A stretch of DNA of 36,722 nt. It comes from Prochlorococcus sp. AG-355-P16. GTDB lineage: Bacteria; Cyanobacteriota; Cyanobacteriia; PCC-6307; Cyanobiaceae. The stretch's first letter is position 1. The number at the start of each line of letters is the position of its first letter. Shown here piece by piece: positions 11,621 through 19,909 of this stretch. The notes below the pieces were generated by a model. The model ran no database searches. It saw only the letters and a program-made list of their open reading frames with translations, and had not been told where the DNA came from. Where the stretch lies: the NCBI GenBank assembly GCA_003278525.1, contig QCEQ01000014.1, positions 1 to 36,722 of the forward strand, read 5' to 3'. The position numbers and the translations under genes are program-made.

Positions 11621-11693
11621 TTAAAATTTATAAATGGTTTCTATACGATGTTATGAACAATAGCACAGAGGTAACAACTTAAATAGGTTTAAT

Positions 11694-11719
11694 TAATTAT
11701 TAAAAGCCTTAAATAATTA
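11694..11719 (-). repeat. Stem-loop between ado and aar
   Basis: TAATTATT (11694-11701) and AATAATTA (11712-11719) are 8-bp perfect inverted repeats around a 10-nt loop containing AAGCCTT. It begins about 10 nt after the ado stop codon. It could be a weak attenuator or processing site that sets ado and aar mRNA levels differently. The stem is entirely A/T, so it is weak. The rest of the gap to aar presumably contains the aar leader. Confidence 0.4.
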
Positions 11720-11728
11720 GAAATATAA

Positions 11729-12457
11729 TTAGACGATAGCTGCCATAGCCATTCTTGCAATTTCTCTATTATCCAGACCTATTTCCATCAATGTATCTTG
11801 ATAAGCAATCATAAATTCTTCCATTAATTCTTCTCTGTCCATAGCTAAAACTGATGCGTCATCTGCTACTTCATCTAACATTTTTTTAATTAACGGAAGA
11901 TTAACCTTATTAGCTTCCATTAATTCATCTTTACAAGTTGATAGATTCTCTTTAAGCCACTCTTGACCGTAATTTAAATGAAGATATTCATCTTTAACAA
12001 CTCCCTCTGTTATTTTTTTTGCAAACGGATCCGCAACTCTTATGTAGACGTTATAAGCAGAAATTGCAAATGCTTCAATTAAGATGGCTTGTATTAAAAG
12101 ACATGTTGTTAAATTCCCTTTTTCAAGAGCAACTTGAAAATTACCATGTAATTTAGAAAAGAATTTTTTAGCAAAATCCATATCAGCTACTACACCTAAA
12201 TTTCTTCCACATGCAGTAAAGCCTTTTTTATGCTTCATTTCCATTCTCGCCAACTTAGTTAATTCCTCTAACTCATTTGGAATTAAAGTTGCTATTGAAA
12301 TGTAATTATCATGAGCCTCTTGCTCTCCCTCTATAACAATTGCATTTATTCTGCTGTATGCATCCTTATAAGAATCTGTAGTGAAGTCGGGTAAATCTAA
12401 AGAAATCGGGTTAATCGATTCTTCAATAGTTTTTTTATTTGATTCTAGAGTTTGCAT
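11729..12457 (-). CDS. ado: Aldehyde deformylating oxygenase
   Basis: Ado, a ferritin-like di-iron enzyme, converts fatty aldehydes to alkanes (pentadecane, heptadecane) plus formate. I place the start at ATG 12457 (MQTLESNKK, 242 residues), not at 12484. The shorter protein aligns end to end with known Prochlorococcus enzymes, and the di-iron ligands then fall at Glu45, Glu73, His76, Glu128, Glu157 and His160, the full-length positions I recall for PMT1231. All six are present (EGEQEAH, MEMKH, LIEAF, KDEYLHL). A TATAAT box lies about 40 nt upstream of this start. It is followed by aar, which supplies its substrate. Confidence 0.96.
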   Translation of the reverse strand: MQTLESNKKTIEESINPISLDLPDFTTDSYKDAYSRINAIVIEGEQEAHDNYISIATLIPNELEELTKLARMEMKHKKGFTACGRNLGVVADMDFAKKFFSKLHGNFQVALEKGNLTTCLLIQAILIEAFAISAYNVYIRVADPFAKKITEGVVKDEYLHLNYGQEWLKENLSTCKDELMEANKVNLPLIKKMLDEVADDASVLAMDREELMEEFMIAYQDTLMEIGLDNREIARMAMAAIV

Positions 12458-12496
12458 GTCAGTAATCTTTAGCTCATTATGCATGAATATTACACG

Positions 12497-12502
12497 ATTA
12501 TA
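12497..12502 (-). promoter_or_regulatory. -10 box for ado
   Basis: A perfect TATAAT on the minus strand ends 39 nt before the preferred ado start at 12457 and would place transcription start near 12490. The other ado start at 12484 would then have a leader of only a few bases, which favours 12457. No good -35 match is seen, as is common in these genomes. Confidence 0.5.
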
Positions 12503-12568
12503 GAGAGTTTATTTAAATATCATGAAAATAGTTTCAATTGTTAAGTCACATTTTTTACTTAAACTGAT

Positions 12569-13363
12569 TTAAGAATAGTTTGGCCAATCTGATTGCATCA
12601 GATTCATAATCAATTTGAACCAATGATTAATCAATAATTCCTTTAAATTTTTTCCTAAAGACTCATTTGCTCCTCTACTATCTCCAATAACACCTGATTT
12701 ACTGAAGTCGTCAGTAAGCCAAGCAGTAGGCGCATTCCCCTCTAGACTCCAGCCTTCTGGGATTTGTCTTTTAATGCCCTCATTAGGGCGTTCATCACCT
12801 ACTAATTCTGGTTTCAAAGCAAGCATCAAACTTGTTTCAGCTAAAGAGGCATGAAGCCCATTCTCGATCTCAGTTTTTGTTAACAATTCACTTAATCCAT
12901 TAACACCACTCCATAAAAAACAAGGGAAAACTGCAATCCCTGGTGAGAAACTTCTTAGCTCCCTTGCCGCTGTATTTAGTAGTGAGATTTGACCTCCATG
13001 TCCATTTATTAATATCAATCTTTTAAAACCCATTTCAGATAATTGACTTCCGACTTCCTTAATCATTGAGGTTATTAAATTTGAGGAAAGTGAAATTGTC
13101 CCAGCAAAACCTTTATGTTCTGGCGAAAACCCCATATATTGAGTTGGGAGTTTTTTTAATGGAATATCGGCAGGTAATAATTTAAAAACTTCGCTAATGA
13201 TGTCATCAACAAAAATACTATCTGTAGCGAGAGGCAAATGAGGTCCATGTTGCTCAACAGCACCAAATGGCCAAATCACTGTTGATCTTTTTTCTTTTGC
13301 AATACTTTCAATTTCTTGCCAATTTAAATATTCAAATTTATTAGATATTGGTTTAAAGTTCAT
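12569..13363 (-). CDS. Creatininase family protein
   Basis: The 264-residue protein belongs to the creatinine amidohydrolase family of metal-dependent enzymes. It shows WPFGAVEQHGPHLPLATD near residues 31-48 (Glu, His and Asp metal ligands) and ILINGHGGQ near 121 with a second histidine. A later HASLAETSLML segment contributes the active-site glutamate. The family covers creatininase, N-formyl and pyrimidine/riboflavin-pathway amidohydrolases and MftE-type proteases; true creatinine breakdown is unlikely here and the substrate is unknown. It lies 205 nt upstream of the ado ORF's upstream start region on the same strand, with an ado promoter between, so co-regulation with ado is not implied. 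It is divergent from the S1 gene with 66 nt between starts. Confidence 0.88.
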   Translation of the reverse strand: MNFKPISNKFEYLNWQEIESIAKEKRSTVIWPFGAVEQHGPHLPLATDSIFVDDIISEVFKLLPADIPLKKLPTQYMGFSPEHKGFAGTISLSSNLITSMIKEVGSQLSEMGFKRLILINGHGGQISLLNTAARELRSFSPGIAVFPCFLWSGVNGLSELLTKTEIENGLHASLAETSLMLALKPELVGDERPNEGIKRQIPEGWSLEGNAPTAWLTDDFSKSGVIGDSRGANESLGKNLKELLINHWFKLIMNLMQSDWPNYS

Positions 13364-13429
13364 TAATTTTAATTTTGAGTACTAACATTTAGAGTATGTT
13401 AATAATAAATTATCCTTATTTTACCTACG

Positions 13430-14635
13430 ATGGGAGCAAGCAATAAAAATGCCCAAGATAATATCCAACCAAAGGGCAATAAAAAACCTCTTCAGGTACT
13501 TCATATAAGCAAGAAAGATTCTCAAGAAATCAATAATGAGCAAAACAATTCGCAAGAAGATATAAAAAAAGAAAATATTGCAATTAAACCTCAAATCATT
13601 AAAGATAATTCGGTAAAAGAAATTGAGGACAGTAATGAAAAGTCTAAGGATTTTGATATTTATCAACAAGATTTAACTCAACAAGACTTAAATAGACCGC
13701 TTAATTTTTCTGAGCAGAATACAGATTTTCAATTAGAAAGAACAGTTGATGAATTCGATTTTGATGAAAGTGCTTTTTTGGAGGCTTTAAATGCAAATGA
13801 GCCAATTGGGGCTACTGGAGAAACAATTTCAGGTAAGGTTATAGCAATCGAAAGTGATGGATTATATGTTGACATTGGTGGAAAGGCACCTGGTTATATG
13901 CCCAAAAAAGAATGTGGTTTGGGTGTCATAACTAACTTTAAAGAAAAGTTTTCTATAGGCCTTGAAATGGAAGTTTTGGTTATCAAAGAACAAAATGCTG
14001 ATGGGATGGTAACAGTGAGCGCTCGGGCATTAATTCTCAGGCAAAGTTGGGAGAAAGTATCAAGTTCCGCAAAAAATGGAGAATTAATTAACGTTTTAAT
14101 TAATGGATTTAACAGAGGTGGACTTACTTGTGATGTAGATGGATTAAGAGGATTTATCCCCAGATCCCAACTTGAAGATGGTCAAGATTATCAATCTTTT
14201 GTTGGCAAAAATCTAAAAGTAGCGTTTCTTGAGGTTAATCCAGAATCCAGAAAATTAGTTCTCTCTGAGAAGAAAGCATCATTAGTTTCTAAACTTACAA
14301 GTCTAGAATTAGGTCAATTAATTGAAGGTGAAGTTTTAGCTGTAAAACCATATGGCTTTTTTATTGATTTAGGGGGAGCTAGTGGACTTCTTCATCAATC
14401 CTCACTAACAAATGGATCGATTCGTTCTTTACGAGAAGTTTTTAGAGAAGGGGAAATTATAAAAGCTTTGATATCTGAAATTGATCTCGAAAAAGGGCGT
14501 ATTGGTCTCAATACAGCACTCCTGGAAAACTCTGCGGGAGAATTAATTATTGACAAGCAAAAAGTTATGCAAGAAGCCACAGAGAGAGCATTAAAAACTA
14601 AAGCACTCTTCGATAAAAAAGAACAAGATAAATGA
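13430..14635 (+). CDS. S1-domain RNA-binding protein (ribosomal protein S1 homologue B)
   Basis: The 401-residue protein has about 125 polar, poorly conserved N-terminal residues (rich in N, Q, E, K and probably disordered). Three S1 OB-fold repeats follow at about 130-200, 216-283 and 294-364. The third, EGEVLAVKPYGFFIDLGGASGLLH, is the most canonical. Cyanobacteria carry two S1-like genes; this three-domain form with an N-terminal extension fits the second copy (rps1b/nbp1-like) better than the main ribosomal S1. It probably binds mRNA during translation initiation. Its stop overlaps the start of the Tab2 homologue by ATGA, so two RNA-binding translation proteins are made from one message. 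Confidence 0.9.
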   Translation: MGASNKNAQDNIQPKGNKKPLQVLHISKKDSQEINNEQNNSQEDIKKENIAIKPQIIKDNSVKEIEDSNEKSKDFDIYQQDLTQQDLNRPLNFSEQNTDFQLERTVDEFDFDESAFLEALNANEPIGATGETISGKVIAIESDGLYVDIGGKAPGYMPKKECGLGVITNFKEKFSIGLEMEVLVIKEQNADGMVTVSARALILRQSWEKVSSSAKNGELINVLINGFNRGGLTCDVDGLRGFIPRSQLEDGQDYQSFVGKNLKVAFLEVNPESRKLVLSEKKASLVSKLTSLELGQLIEGEVLAVKPYGFFIDLGGASGLLHQSSLTNGSIRSLREVFREGEIIKALISEIDLEKGRIGLNTALLENSAGELIIDKQKVMQEATERALKTKALFDKKEQDK

Positions 14636-15537
14636 ACATCAACAAAAAAATAGAGTCAAGTCTTAAATTAAAAATTTCAGATTGGGAATTAGACTTTTAC
14701 TCTAGACCAATTATTGAATCAAACGGAAAAAAAAGGTGGGAGTTAATTATTTGCTCCACAAGAAATTATAAGACAGACGATATTTTTCTTTGGAATAAAA
14801 AATGCCCTGCCAATGAAGTTAACTCAGTATGGCTTACAAAATCTCTAAATGAAGCAATAAATGAAGCGAAAAAACAAGGGTGGGAGAAACCTTCAATAGT
14901 TCGATTCTGGAGGTCGTCAATGAAATCGATCATTAAAAAATCTCTGGAGGCCCTTAGTATTGAGGCTATTGTAAGTAGGAGAACTTACGATTTATTAGAT
15001 AGAATCGAATTTCTCGAGAAAGAGATTTATCCAAAGGAAAAGGGTTATGTAAGAGGTGTATTAGCTCCTACTTTTTCTTCTAAAATGGAAAACCCTCCTC
15101 AACCTCTGCCAGAAGCAGTGAGGGGCGATGCTCTAACTATCTCTGAAATATCAATTGGTGAATTAAAATCAGCAGAAAATTGGCCTATAGAATTTGGAGA
15201 TATTTTCCCAATTCAGAAAGATTTAGATGATAATTACTTAGTTCCAGGATTAAGACTTTTTAGCAAAGATAGATCTTTAGCACTTTCTGCATGGTTCAGT
15301 TGTTTAGAACCTATTAAATTAGTTATGAATAAGAACCAACTCATACTTGAAGCTTCAGAAGATGATAAGTGGCTGGTAACTGATTTACCAGAAAAAGATG
15401 CAAACATTTTGAATACAAAGTTTTTAGATAATAAAAAAAATTCTTTTGGTTATCAATTTATTTCCATACAGTCAACGCCGTATATCGAAAAATTTGCAGG
15501 ATTCTGGATCTTAAGAGATATTGAATTAATTATATAA
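14632..15537 (+). CDS. Tab2/Atab2-type RNA-binding protein (DUF1092)
   Basis: The 301-residue protein matches the Tab2 family. The N-terminal WELDFYSRPIIESNGKKRWELIIC and a later RFWRSSMKSIIKKSLEAL are typical, and the C-terminal half carries the EKFAGFWILRDIELI ending. In algae and plants, Tab2/Atab2 binds psaB mRNA and promotes its translation, supporting photosystem I (and partly II) assembly. The cyanobacterial homologues are thought to act similarly, which is knowledge of the family and not visible in the sequence. The start ATG overlaps the stop of the S1-domain gene (ATGA). The pgeF-type gene follows within 22 nt on the proposed start, making a three-gene unit. Confidence 0.9.
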   Translation: MNINKKIESSLKLKISDWELDFYSRPIIESNGKKRWELIICSTRNYKTDDIFLWNKKCPANEVNSVWLTKSLNEAINEAKKQGWEKPSIVRFWRSSMKSIIKKSLEALSIEAIVSRRTYDLLDRIEFLEKEIYPKEKGYVRGVLAPTFSSKMENPPQPLPEAVRGDALTISEISIGELKSAENWPIEFGDIFPIQKDLDDNYLVPGLRLFSKDRSLALSAWFSCLEPIKLVMNKNQLILEASEDDKWLVTDLPEKDANILNTKFLDNKKNSFGYQFISIQSTPYIEKFAGFWILRDIELII

Positions 15538-15546
15538 ATTCAGTTT

Positions 15547-15562
15547 AGGAGCAGGAACTATT
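15547..15562 (+). promoter_or_regulatory. Shine-Dalgarno and ATT start proposed for pgeF
   Basis: AGGAG at 15547-15551 is followed 8 nt later by ATT (15560-15562), in frame with the PgeF-type protein. Most genes in this window have no such clear ribosome-binding site, which makes the placement notable. It decides the start of a gene that has no ATG, GTG or TTG in the usable stretch. Confidence 0.45.
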
Positions 15563-16342
15563 CCTTACAAAGAAATATATTTCTCAAAAGATGAAATTTA
15601 TATTCAAAACAAAAAATTTGAGTATTATTCATCACCTATTCTTAATCAAAATAATTTCAAACATGCATACTTCACGAAGTCTTGCTCTGAGAAATTTCTT
15701 CAATTATTGGGGAATCACTTTAATGAAAATTCTATAAATTGTGTTTCCAATCAAATTCACAGTAATGTGATAGTGTTTGGATCTAATTCGCAAATAGGAA
15801 CTAGGACTGATGCAGATGGTCTTGTTGGCAATAAATGCAGTCAAAACTTATGGGTTTATACAGCTGATTGTATGCCAATATTTTTTGCAGATAAAAGGAC
15901 AAGAAATGTAGCAACCTTGCATTGTGGAAGAAAAGGTTTAGAAAAAAAAATAATAAAAAATCTGGTAAAAATTTTCGATACTTTTGGGACATCTAGAGAT
16001 GACTTACTTGTTGCAATAGGACCAGCGATTTCAAAGGAAAATTATCTAGTTGATAAAATTACTCTCAAAGAATTTTATAGAATGGCCGAAAACAAAAATA
16101 TAACTGTCAAATTGACTAAAAATAAAAAAGATTTTTGTTTTAATGATTCAAGTCACTTCAGAGAGCAAAACTTAAATCAACTTGATCTTAAAAGATCTGC
16201 CTATAGACAACTTTTAAATGAGAACATCCCTCATACAAATATAGACATCTCAAATTTATGCACATACAAATTCAATAATGAATTTTATTCCTGGAGAAGG
16301 AGCAAAACAACCTCAAGACAATGGAATCTTATCTGCTCATAA
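15560..16342 (+). CDS. pgeF: PgeF/YfiH family (laccase-domain, DUF152) protein with non-standard start
   Basis: Members of this family are copper- or zinc-binding purine nucleoside phosphorylase-like enzymes; E. coli PgeF edits peptidoglycan precursors. Family motifs are present: FKHAYFTK (HGFxTR region), TDADGLV, TADCMPIFF, LHCGRKGL and IGPAISKENY with DISNLCTY. The first standard-type start is TTG at 15707, but the HAYFTK region lies upstream of it in the same open frame, so the true start must be earlier. Between the in-frame stop at 15527-15529 and 15707 there is no in-frame ATG, GTG or TTG. ATT at 15560 has AGGAG 8 nt upstream (15547-15551) and yields 260 residues, a normal family length. 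I adopt it; a frameshift or other rare start is the alternative. Confidence 0.8.
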   Translation: MPYKEIYFSKDEIYIQNKKFEYYSSPILNQNNFKHAYFTKSCSEKFLQLLGNHFNENSINCVSNQIHSNVIVFGSNSQIGTRTDADGLVGNKCSQNLWVYTADCMPIFFADKRTRNVATLHCGRKGLEKKIIKNLVKIFDTFGTSRDDLLVAIGPAISKENYLVDKITLKEFYRMAENKNITVKLTKNKKDFCFNDSSHFREQNLNQLDLKRSAYRQLLNENIPHTNIDISNLCTYKFNNEFYSWRRSKTTSRQWNLICS

Positions 16343-16348
16343 AGATAA

Positions 16349-16699
16349 TTAACTTGGGCAAATTTCACTACTTAAGTTATTAGCGACCAATAATTCCGTC
16401 ATATCCTTAGTACCTTTAATATTAAAAACTTTGGCTATCAAAACATTTTCTTTGAAACCAAAAGGCTTTATTTTCACTTTGCTCCCCCTTGGGAATTCAC
16501 TCTTAAGTAGATTAGTTGCTTCTATCTCATCATTTTCATTTACATCTACACAAAATAATCCAATAGTTAAATTTCTATTTTGATCCCCCACCAAAATAGT
16601 ATTTGAACTTTTAATTTGAAGAATTTCGGCCGAGTTTACTATTACAGGATTAAGAACAATCAAACAGATTATAATTAAAATTTTTGATAATTTTTTCAA
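16349..16699 (-). CDS. Small secreted SNase-fold protein, probably catalytically inactive
   Basis: The 116-residue protein starts at TTG with a basic, hydrophobic signal peptide (about 1-24, ending VNSA). The mature part follows the staphylococcal nuclease pattern: strands around ILVGDQNRNLTIGLFCVDVNE, a helix with EATNLLKSEFPRGSKVKIKP, and AKVFNIKGTKDMTELLVANNL. Aligned by eye to the nuclease RLLLVDTPE motif, the aspartate and glutamate remain, but the catalytic arginine is replaced by glycine. No arginine stands at the second position (KENVLIAKV). It is therefore probably a binding or structural protein in the periplasm, not a nuclease. It lies 68 nt downstream of ilvB on the same strand and converges on pgeF with a 6-nt gap. 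Family assignment is by pattern only. Confidence 0.7.
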   Translation of the reverse strand: MKKLSKILIIICLIVLNPVIVNSAEILQIKSSNTILVGDQNRNLTIGLFCVDVNENDEIEATNLLKSEFPRGSKVKIKPFGFKENVLIAKVFNIKGTKDMTELLVANNLSSEICPS

Positions 16700-16767
16700 T
16701 TCAGAAGTATCTAAGTTTTTAAAATTATCTTAAAGTTAATTTTTTAAAATGAGGAATTTTAAAAAAA

Positions 16768-18531
16768 TTAGTCTTCACAATTAACATATCCAACCATTTG
16801 AGCATTACTTTTACCAGGAGGAACCATTGGATAACAATTTTCACCTCTTCTTACAAGGATATTAATCAAGGCAGGGCCATCATGATCAAGCGCATTATTT
16901 AATTCATTCTGTAATTGTTTCCTATCAGAAATTAAATACCCTTTAACTCCAAATGACTCAGCAAGTTTTACAAAATCAGGTTCACCACAACTCATATCAG
17001 ATGAGGAATATCTTTCATCATAGAAACTTTCCTGCCATTGTCTAACCATCCCTTGCCAGCGATTATTGATAATAATTAATTTAACCTTTAGACCATATTG
17101 AGATAAGGTTCCTAATTCTTGAATATTCATTAAGACACTTGCATCTCCTGCAATACAAATTACATCTGAATTAGGTAAGGCTGCTTTTACTCCAATTGCC
17201 GCTGGCAATCCAAAACCCATAGTCCCTAAGCCTGCACTACTAATCCATTTTCTTGGAGAATTCCTAAGATATTGAGCAGCCCACATCTGGTGTTGTCCTA
17301 CATCTGTAGTTATATAAGCTTCTGGTGAAAGTTCCCTCACTTTTAAAAGAACTTCCTGAGGATATATTTCTCCTTCTTTAGGCGGGTCATATAAAGGGTG
17401 TTTATGTTTCCAAAAATCAATTTTTTCTAACCAGTTTTTCGTACGACAAGTAAATTTGTTTTTAAGAGATTGTTCATTAATTTTCAGAACAGCTTTTGAA
17501 ACATCAGAAACAATTGCAACATCTACACGCCTATTTTTATTAACTTCTGCTGGGTCAATATCTATATGAATTACCTTGGCAGTAGGTGCAAAAGTATCTA
17601 ATTTTCCTGTCACCCTATCATCGAATCTAGCTCCAATAGCAATTAACAAATCGCATTCTGTAACAGCAAAATTTGCATAAGCAGTTCCATGCATTCCTAA
17701 CATCCCTACTGATAAATTATCTTTTTCATCAAAAGAGCCCTTCCCCATTAAGGTTGTGGTAACTGGTATTTGATAATTCTTAGCCAGAGTTTTGATTTCA
17801 TCATGAGCCCCTGAAGATATTGCCCCACCTCCTACGTATAGAAGAGGTCTTTCAGAATCTTCTATTAATTTAATTGCTTTATTGATATCGCAATCATTAA
17901 TTTCTCCATTCCTTTTAAATCCTTTAGGAATAATCTCACCAGGCAAAACTCTTTGGTAATTAAAGAACTCCTGACCTACATCTTTAGGTATATCAATTAA
18001 AACAGGTCCAGGTCTTCCAGATGAGGCTATAAAAAAGGCTTCAGAAACTACTTTAGCGATATCCGAAGGGTCTCTTATTACCCATGAATGTTTCACTATA
18101 GGAAGAGTTATACCGAAAATATCAGTTTCTTGAAAAGCGTCTGTCCCTATAGCAGGTCTTGGTACTTGACCTGTAACTACAACTAGGGGGACTGAATCCA
18201 TTTGCGCCGTTGCAATTCCAGTTACCAAATTTGTTGCACCTGGGCCTGAGGTCCCAAAACATACTCCTACTTCACCAGTTGATCTTGCATATCCATCAGC
18301 CGCATGCGAACCACCTTGTTCATGTCTAACCATATAATGCTTTAACCAGCCTTCTTGCTCTGCCTTATGAACAGCATCATATATCGGCAGTATGGCGCCT
18401 CCTGGATATCCAAATATAACTTTTACCCCATGAATTTTTAAAGAATCCATTAGTGCATCTGCACCAGTTATCCAAACTGGATTTTCATGTTTTAAACTAC
18501 CCTTTGAAAAGGATCTCGAAGTAAGAGTCAC
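16768..18531 (-). CDS. ilvB: Acetolactate synthase large (catalytic) subunit
   Basis: IlvB condenses pyruvate to acetolactate, or with 2-oxobutyrate to acetohydroxybutyrate, the first common step of branched-chain amino acid synthesis. The 587-residue ThDP enzyme has [13 protein letters not shown], the catalytic glutamate in [16 protein letters not shown], the FAD-binding middle domain ([14 protein letters not shown]), and the C-terminal ThDP/Mg motif beginning GDASVLMN and ending IIINN. The start is GTG. The regulatory subunit IlvH (ilvN) is not in the window. It lies between hemH (137 nt upstream) and the SNase-fold gene. Confidence 0.97.
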   Translation of the reverse strand: MTLTSRSFSKGSLKHENPVWITGADALMDSLKIHGVKVIFGYPGGAILPIYDAVHKAEQEGWLKHYMVRHEQGGSHAADGYARSTGEVGVCFGTSGPGATNLVTGIATAQMDSVPLVVVTGQVPRPAIGTDAFQETDIFGITLPIVKHSWVIRDPSDIAKVVSEAFFIASSGRPGPVLIDIPKDVGQEFFNYQRVLPGEIIPKGFKRNGEINDCDINKAIKLIEDSERPLLYVGGGAISSGAHDEIKTLAKNYQIPVTTTLMGKGSFDEKDNLSVGMLGMHGTAYANFAVTECDLLIAIGARFDDRVTGKLDTFAPTAKVIHIDIDPAEVNKNRRVDVAIVSDVSKAVLKINEQSLKNKFTCRTKNWLEKIDFWKHKHPLYDPPKEGEIYPQEVLLKVRELSPEAYITTDVGQHQMWAAQYLRNSPRKWISSAGLGTMGFGLPAAIGVKAALPNSDVICIAGDASVLMNIQELGTLSQYGLKVKLIIINNRWQGMVRQWQESFYDERYSSSDMSCGEPDFVKLAESFGVKGYLISDRKQLQNELNNALDHDGPALINILVRRGENCYPMVPPGKSNAQMVGYVNCED

Positions 18532-18668
18532 TAAAGAAATTCAATACTTACTGTAAATATTAAACTTAATTAAATACTTTTGCCTCATTTAGAAATGTAA
18601 TGTCAGAAATATATTCAAAGAAATCTTTCAAGAAAATTTAAAGTTTTCGAATGAAATTAAATTTTTTA

Positions 18669-19844
18669 TTATAAAATTCCTAATTTATGTAGAGGTCCAG
18701 AACCCGAAATCAGTTCAATAAAAAGCACAAGAAAAATAATCATTGCAACCCTTCCGTTCCAAACTTCTGAACTATTATTCCAACCCCATTGCCACTTCTC
18801 TTGAGGATAAAGTTTAACTTTTTCAGGCAACTGAGAAGCCTCTTCAATATTAACAAGAGGGCCTTCCAAACAGGAAATCACTAGATCACTAAGACCTTCA
18901 ATAAAAGTAGGGTGAGTATTTAAAGCCTTAACTCTTCGAAAGTTTTTAATACCGGCTTTTTCAGCAATTTCTTTATATTCAATATCAATTTCTTGCAATG
19001 TTTCGATATGCTCTCCAACGAAACTTATAGGGACCACAATCAGATCATTAACATTTGACCTTCCAAGATCAGCTAACACTTCTTCTGTATAAGGCTTTAG
19101 CCATTCAACGGGACCAACTCTACTTTGATAAGAAAGTGTATGAGGGTTACTATGCCCTAAACATTTTTCAAGCTCATCTATAATTAATAAGGAACAATCT
19201 TCAATTTGTTGTTTGTAAGGGTCTCCAGCTTCCTCTACATAACTCTTAGGAACTCCATGAGCAGTAAAAAATATATGGGCTTTTGAAGGTGCTTCACAAA
19301 GTGAAATTTGTTCAGAAATTAATTCGACCATTGATTTCAAATAACCTGATTGACTGAACCAACTCCTCACACATCTCATTGGAACCTTCTTAAATTCGTC
19401 ATCAGAATCTCGCAATTTTTTTAATTCCCTAAAGCTCGAGCCACTGGTACTTATCGAAAAATGTGGATACAAGGGTATTACAACAACTTGATCTATGCCA
19501 TCTGCTTTCATATCAGCAATTGCTGATTCGGTAAAAGGATGCCAATACCTCATAGCGATATAGGTAGTAGCATTTAACCCTTTATCCCTTAATTTAGATT
19601 GTAATTCTCTTGCTTGTTGTTCAGTTATCCTTCTAATAGGGGAACCTCCACCTATAGAAAGGTAGGCCTGTTGCGAAGTAGTACTCCTAAGCGTACTGAT
19701 TAACCAAGCTAATGGCTTTTGAAAAACAGGGAAAGGCGTCCTGATTATTTCTGGATCAGAAAAAAGATTGTATAAGAATGGGCCTACATCAGTAATGCGT
19801 TCAGGCCCTCCTAAATTCATTAGTAAGACGCCTATTCTATCCAT
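18669..19844 (-). CDS. hemH: Ferrochelatase with C-terminal chlorophyll a/b-binding-type domain
   Basis: HemH inserts Fe2+ into protoporphyrin IX to form haem. The catalytic domain starts [15 protein letters not shown] and contains FTAHGVP with the metal-binding histidine, and [12 protein letters not shown]. The last roughly 40 residues are separated by a proline/glutamate-rich linker and contain [20 protein letters not shown], a light-harvesting-like (CAB/HLIP) helix with the chlorophyll-binding E..NGR.AM pattern; this anchors the enzyme in the thylakoid. This fusion is typical of oxygenic phototrophs. It is divergent from the integrase gene with 65 nt between starts. Confidence 0.97.
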   Translation of the reverse strand: MDRIGVLLMNLGGPERITDVGPFLYNLFSDPEIIRTPFPVFQKPLAWLISTLRSTTSQQAYLSIGGGSPIRRITEQQARELQSKLRDKGLNATTYIAMRYWHPFTESAIADMKADGIDQVVVIPLYPHFSISTSGSSFRELKKLRDSDDEFKKVPMRCVRSWFSQSGYLKSMVELISEQISLCEAPSKAHIFFTAHGVPKSYVEEAGDPYKQQIEDCSLLIIDELEKCLGHSNPHTLSYQSRVGPVEWLKPYTEEVLADLGRSNVNDLIVVPISFVGEHIETLQEIDIEYKEIAEKAGIKNFRRVKALNTHPTFIEGLSDLVISCLEGPLVNIEEASQLPEKVKLYPQEKWQWGWNNSSEVWNGRVAMIIFLVLFIELISGSGPLHKLGIL

Positions 19845-19909
19845 TTAAAAATTATGGAGATTGAAAATCAACATTAAAAACGTCATTATATGGTCAATTA
19901 TATAAGTAA

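Noticed and set aside
13421..13669. 82-codon ORF antisense to the start of the S1-domain gene
   Set aside because: It is the mirror of the low-complexity N-terminus of a real gene; the translation is an I/F/L/N-rich string without structure.
15591..15737. 49-codon ATG ORF (MKFIFKTKN start) across the pgeF 5' region
   Set aside because: It is in another frame from the conserved PgeF sequence and its translation lacks family similarity.
15801..15992. 63-codon ORF antisense within pgeF
   Set aside because: Shadow of the conserved PgeF motifs; F/L-rich with no independent signal.
18600..18641. 13-codon ATG ORF upstream of ilvB on the plus strand
   Set aside because: Too short, lysine/serine-rich, no ribosome-binding site; chance level for this base composition.
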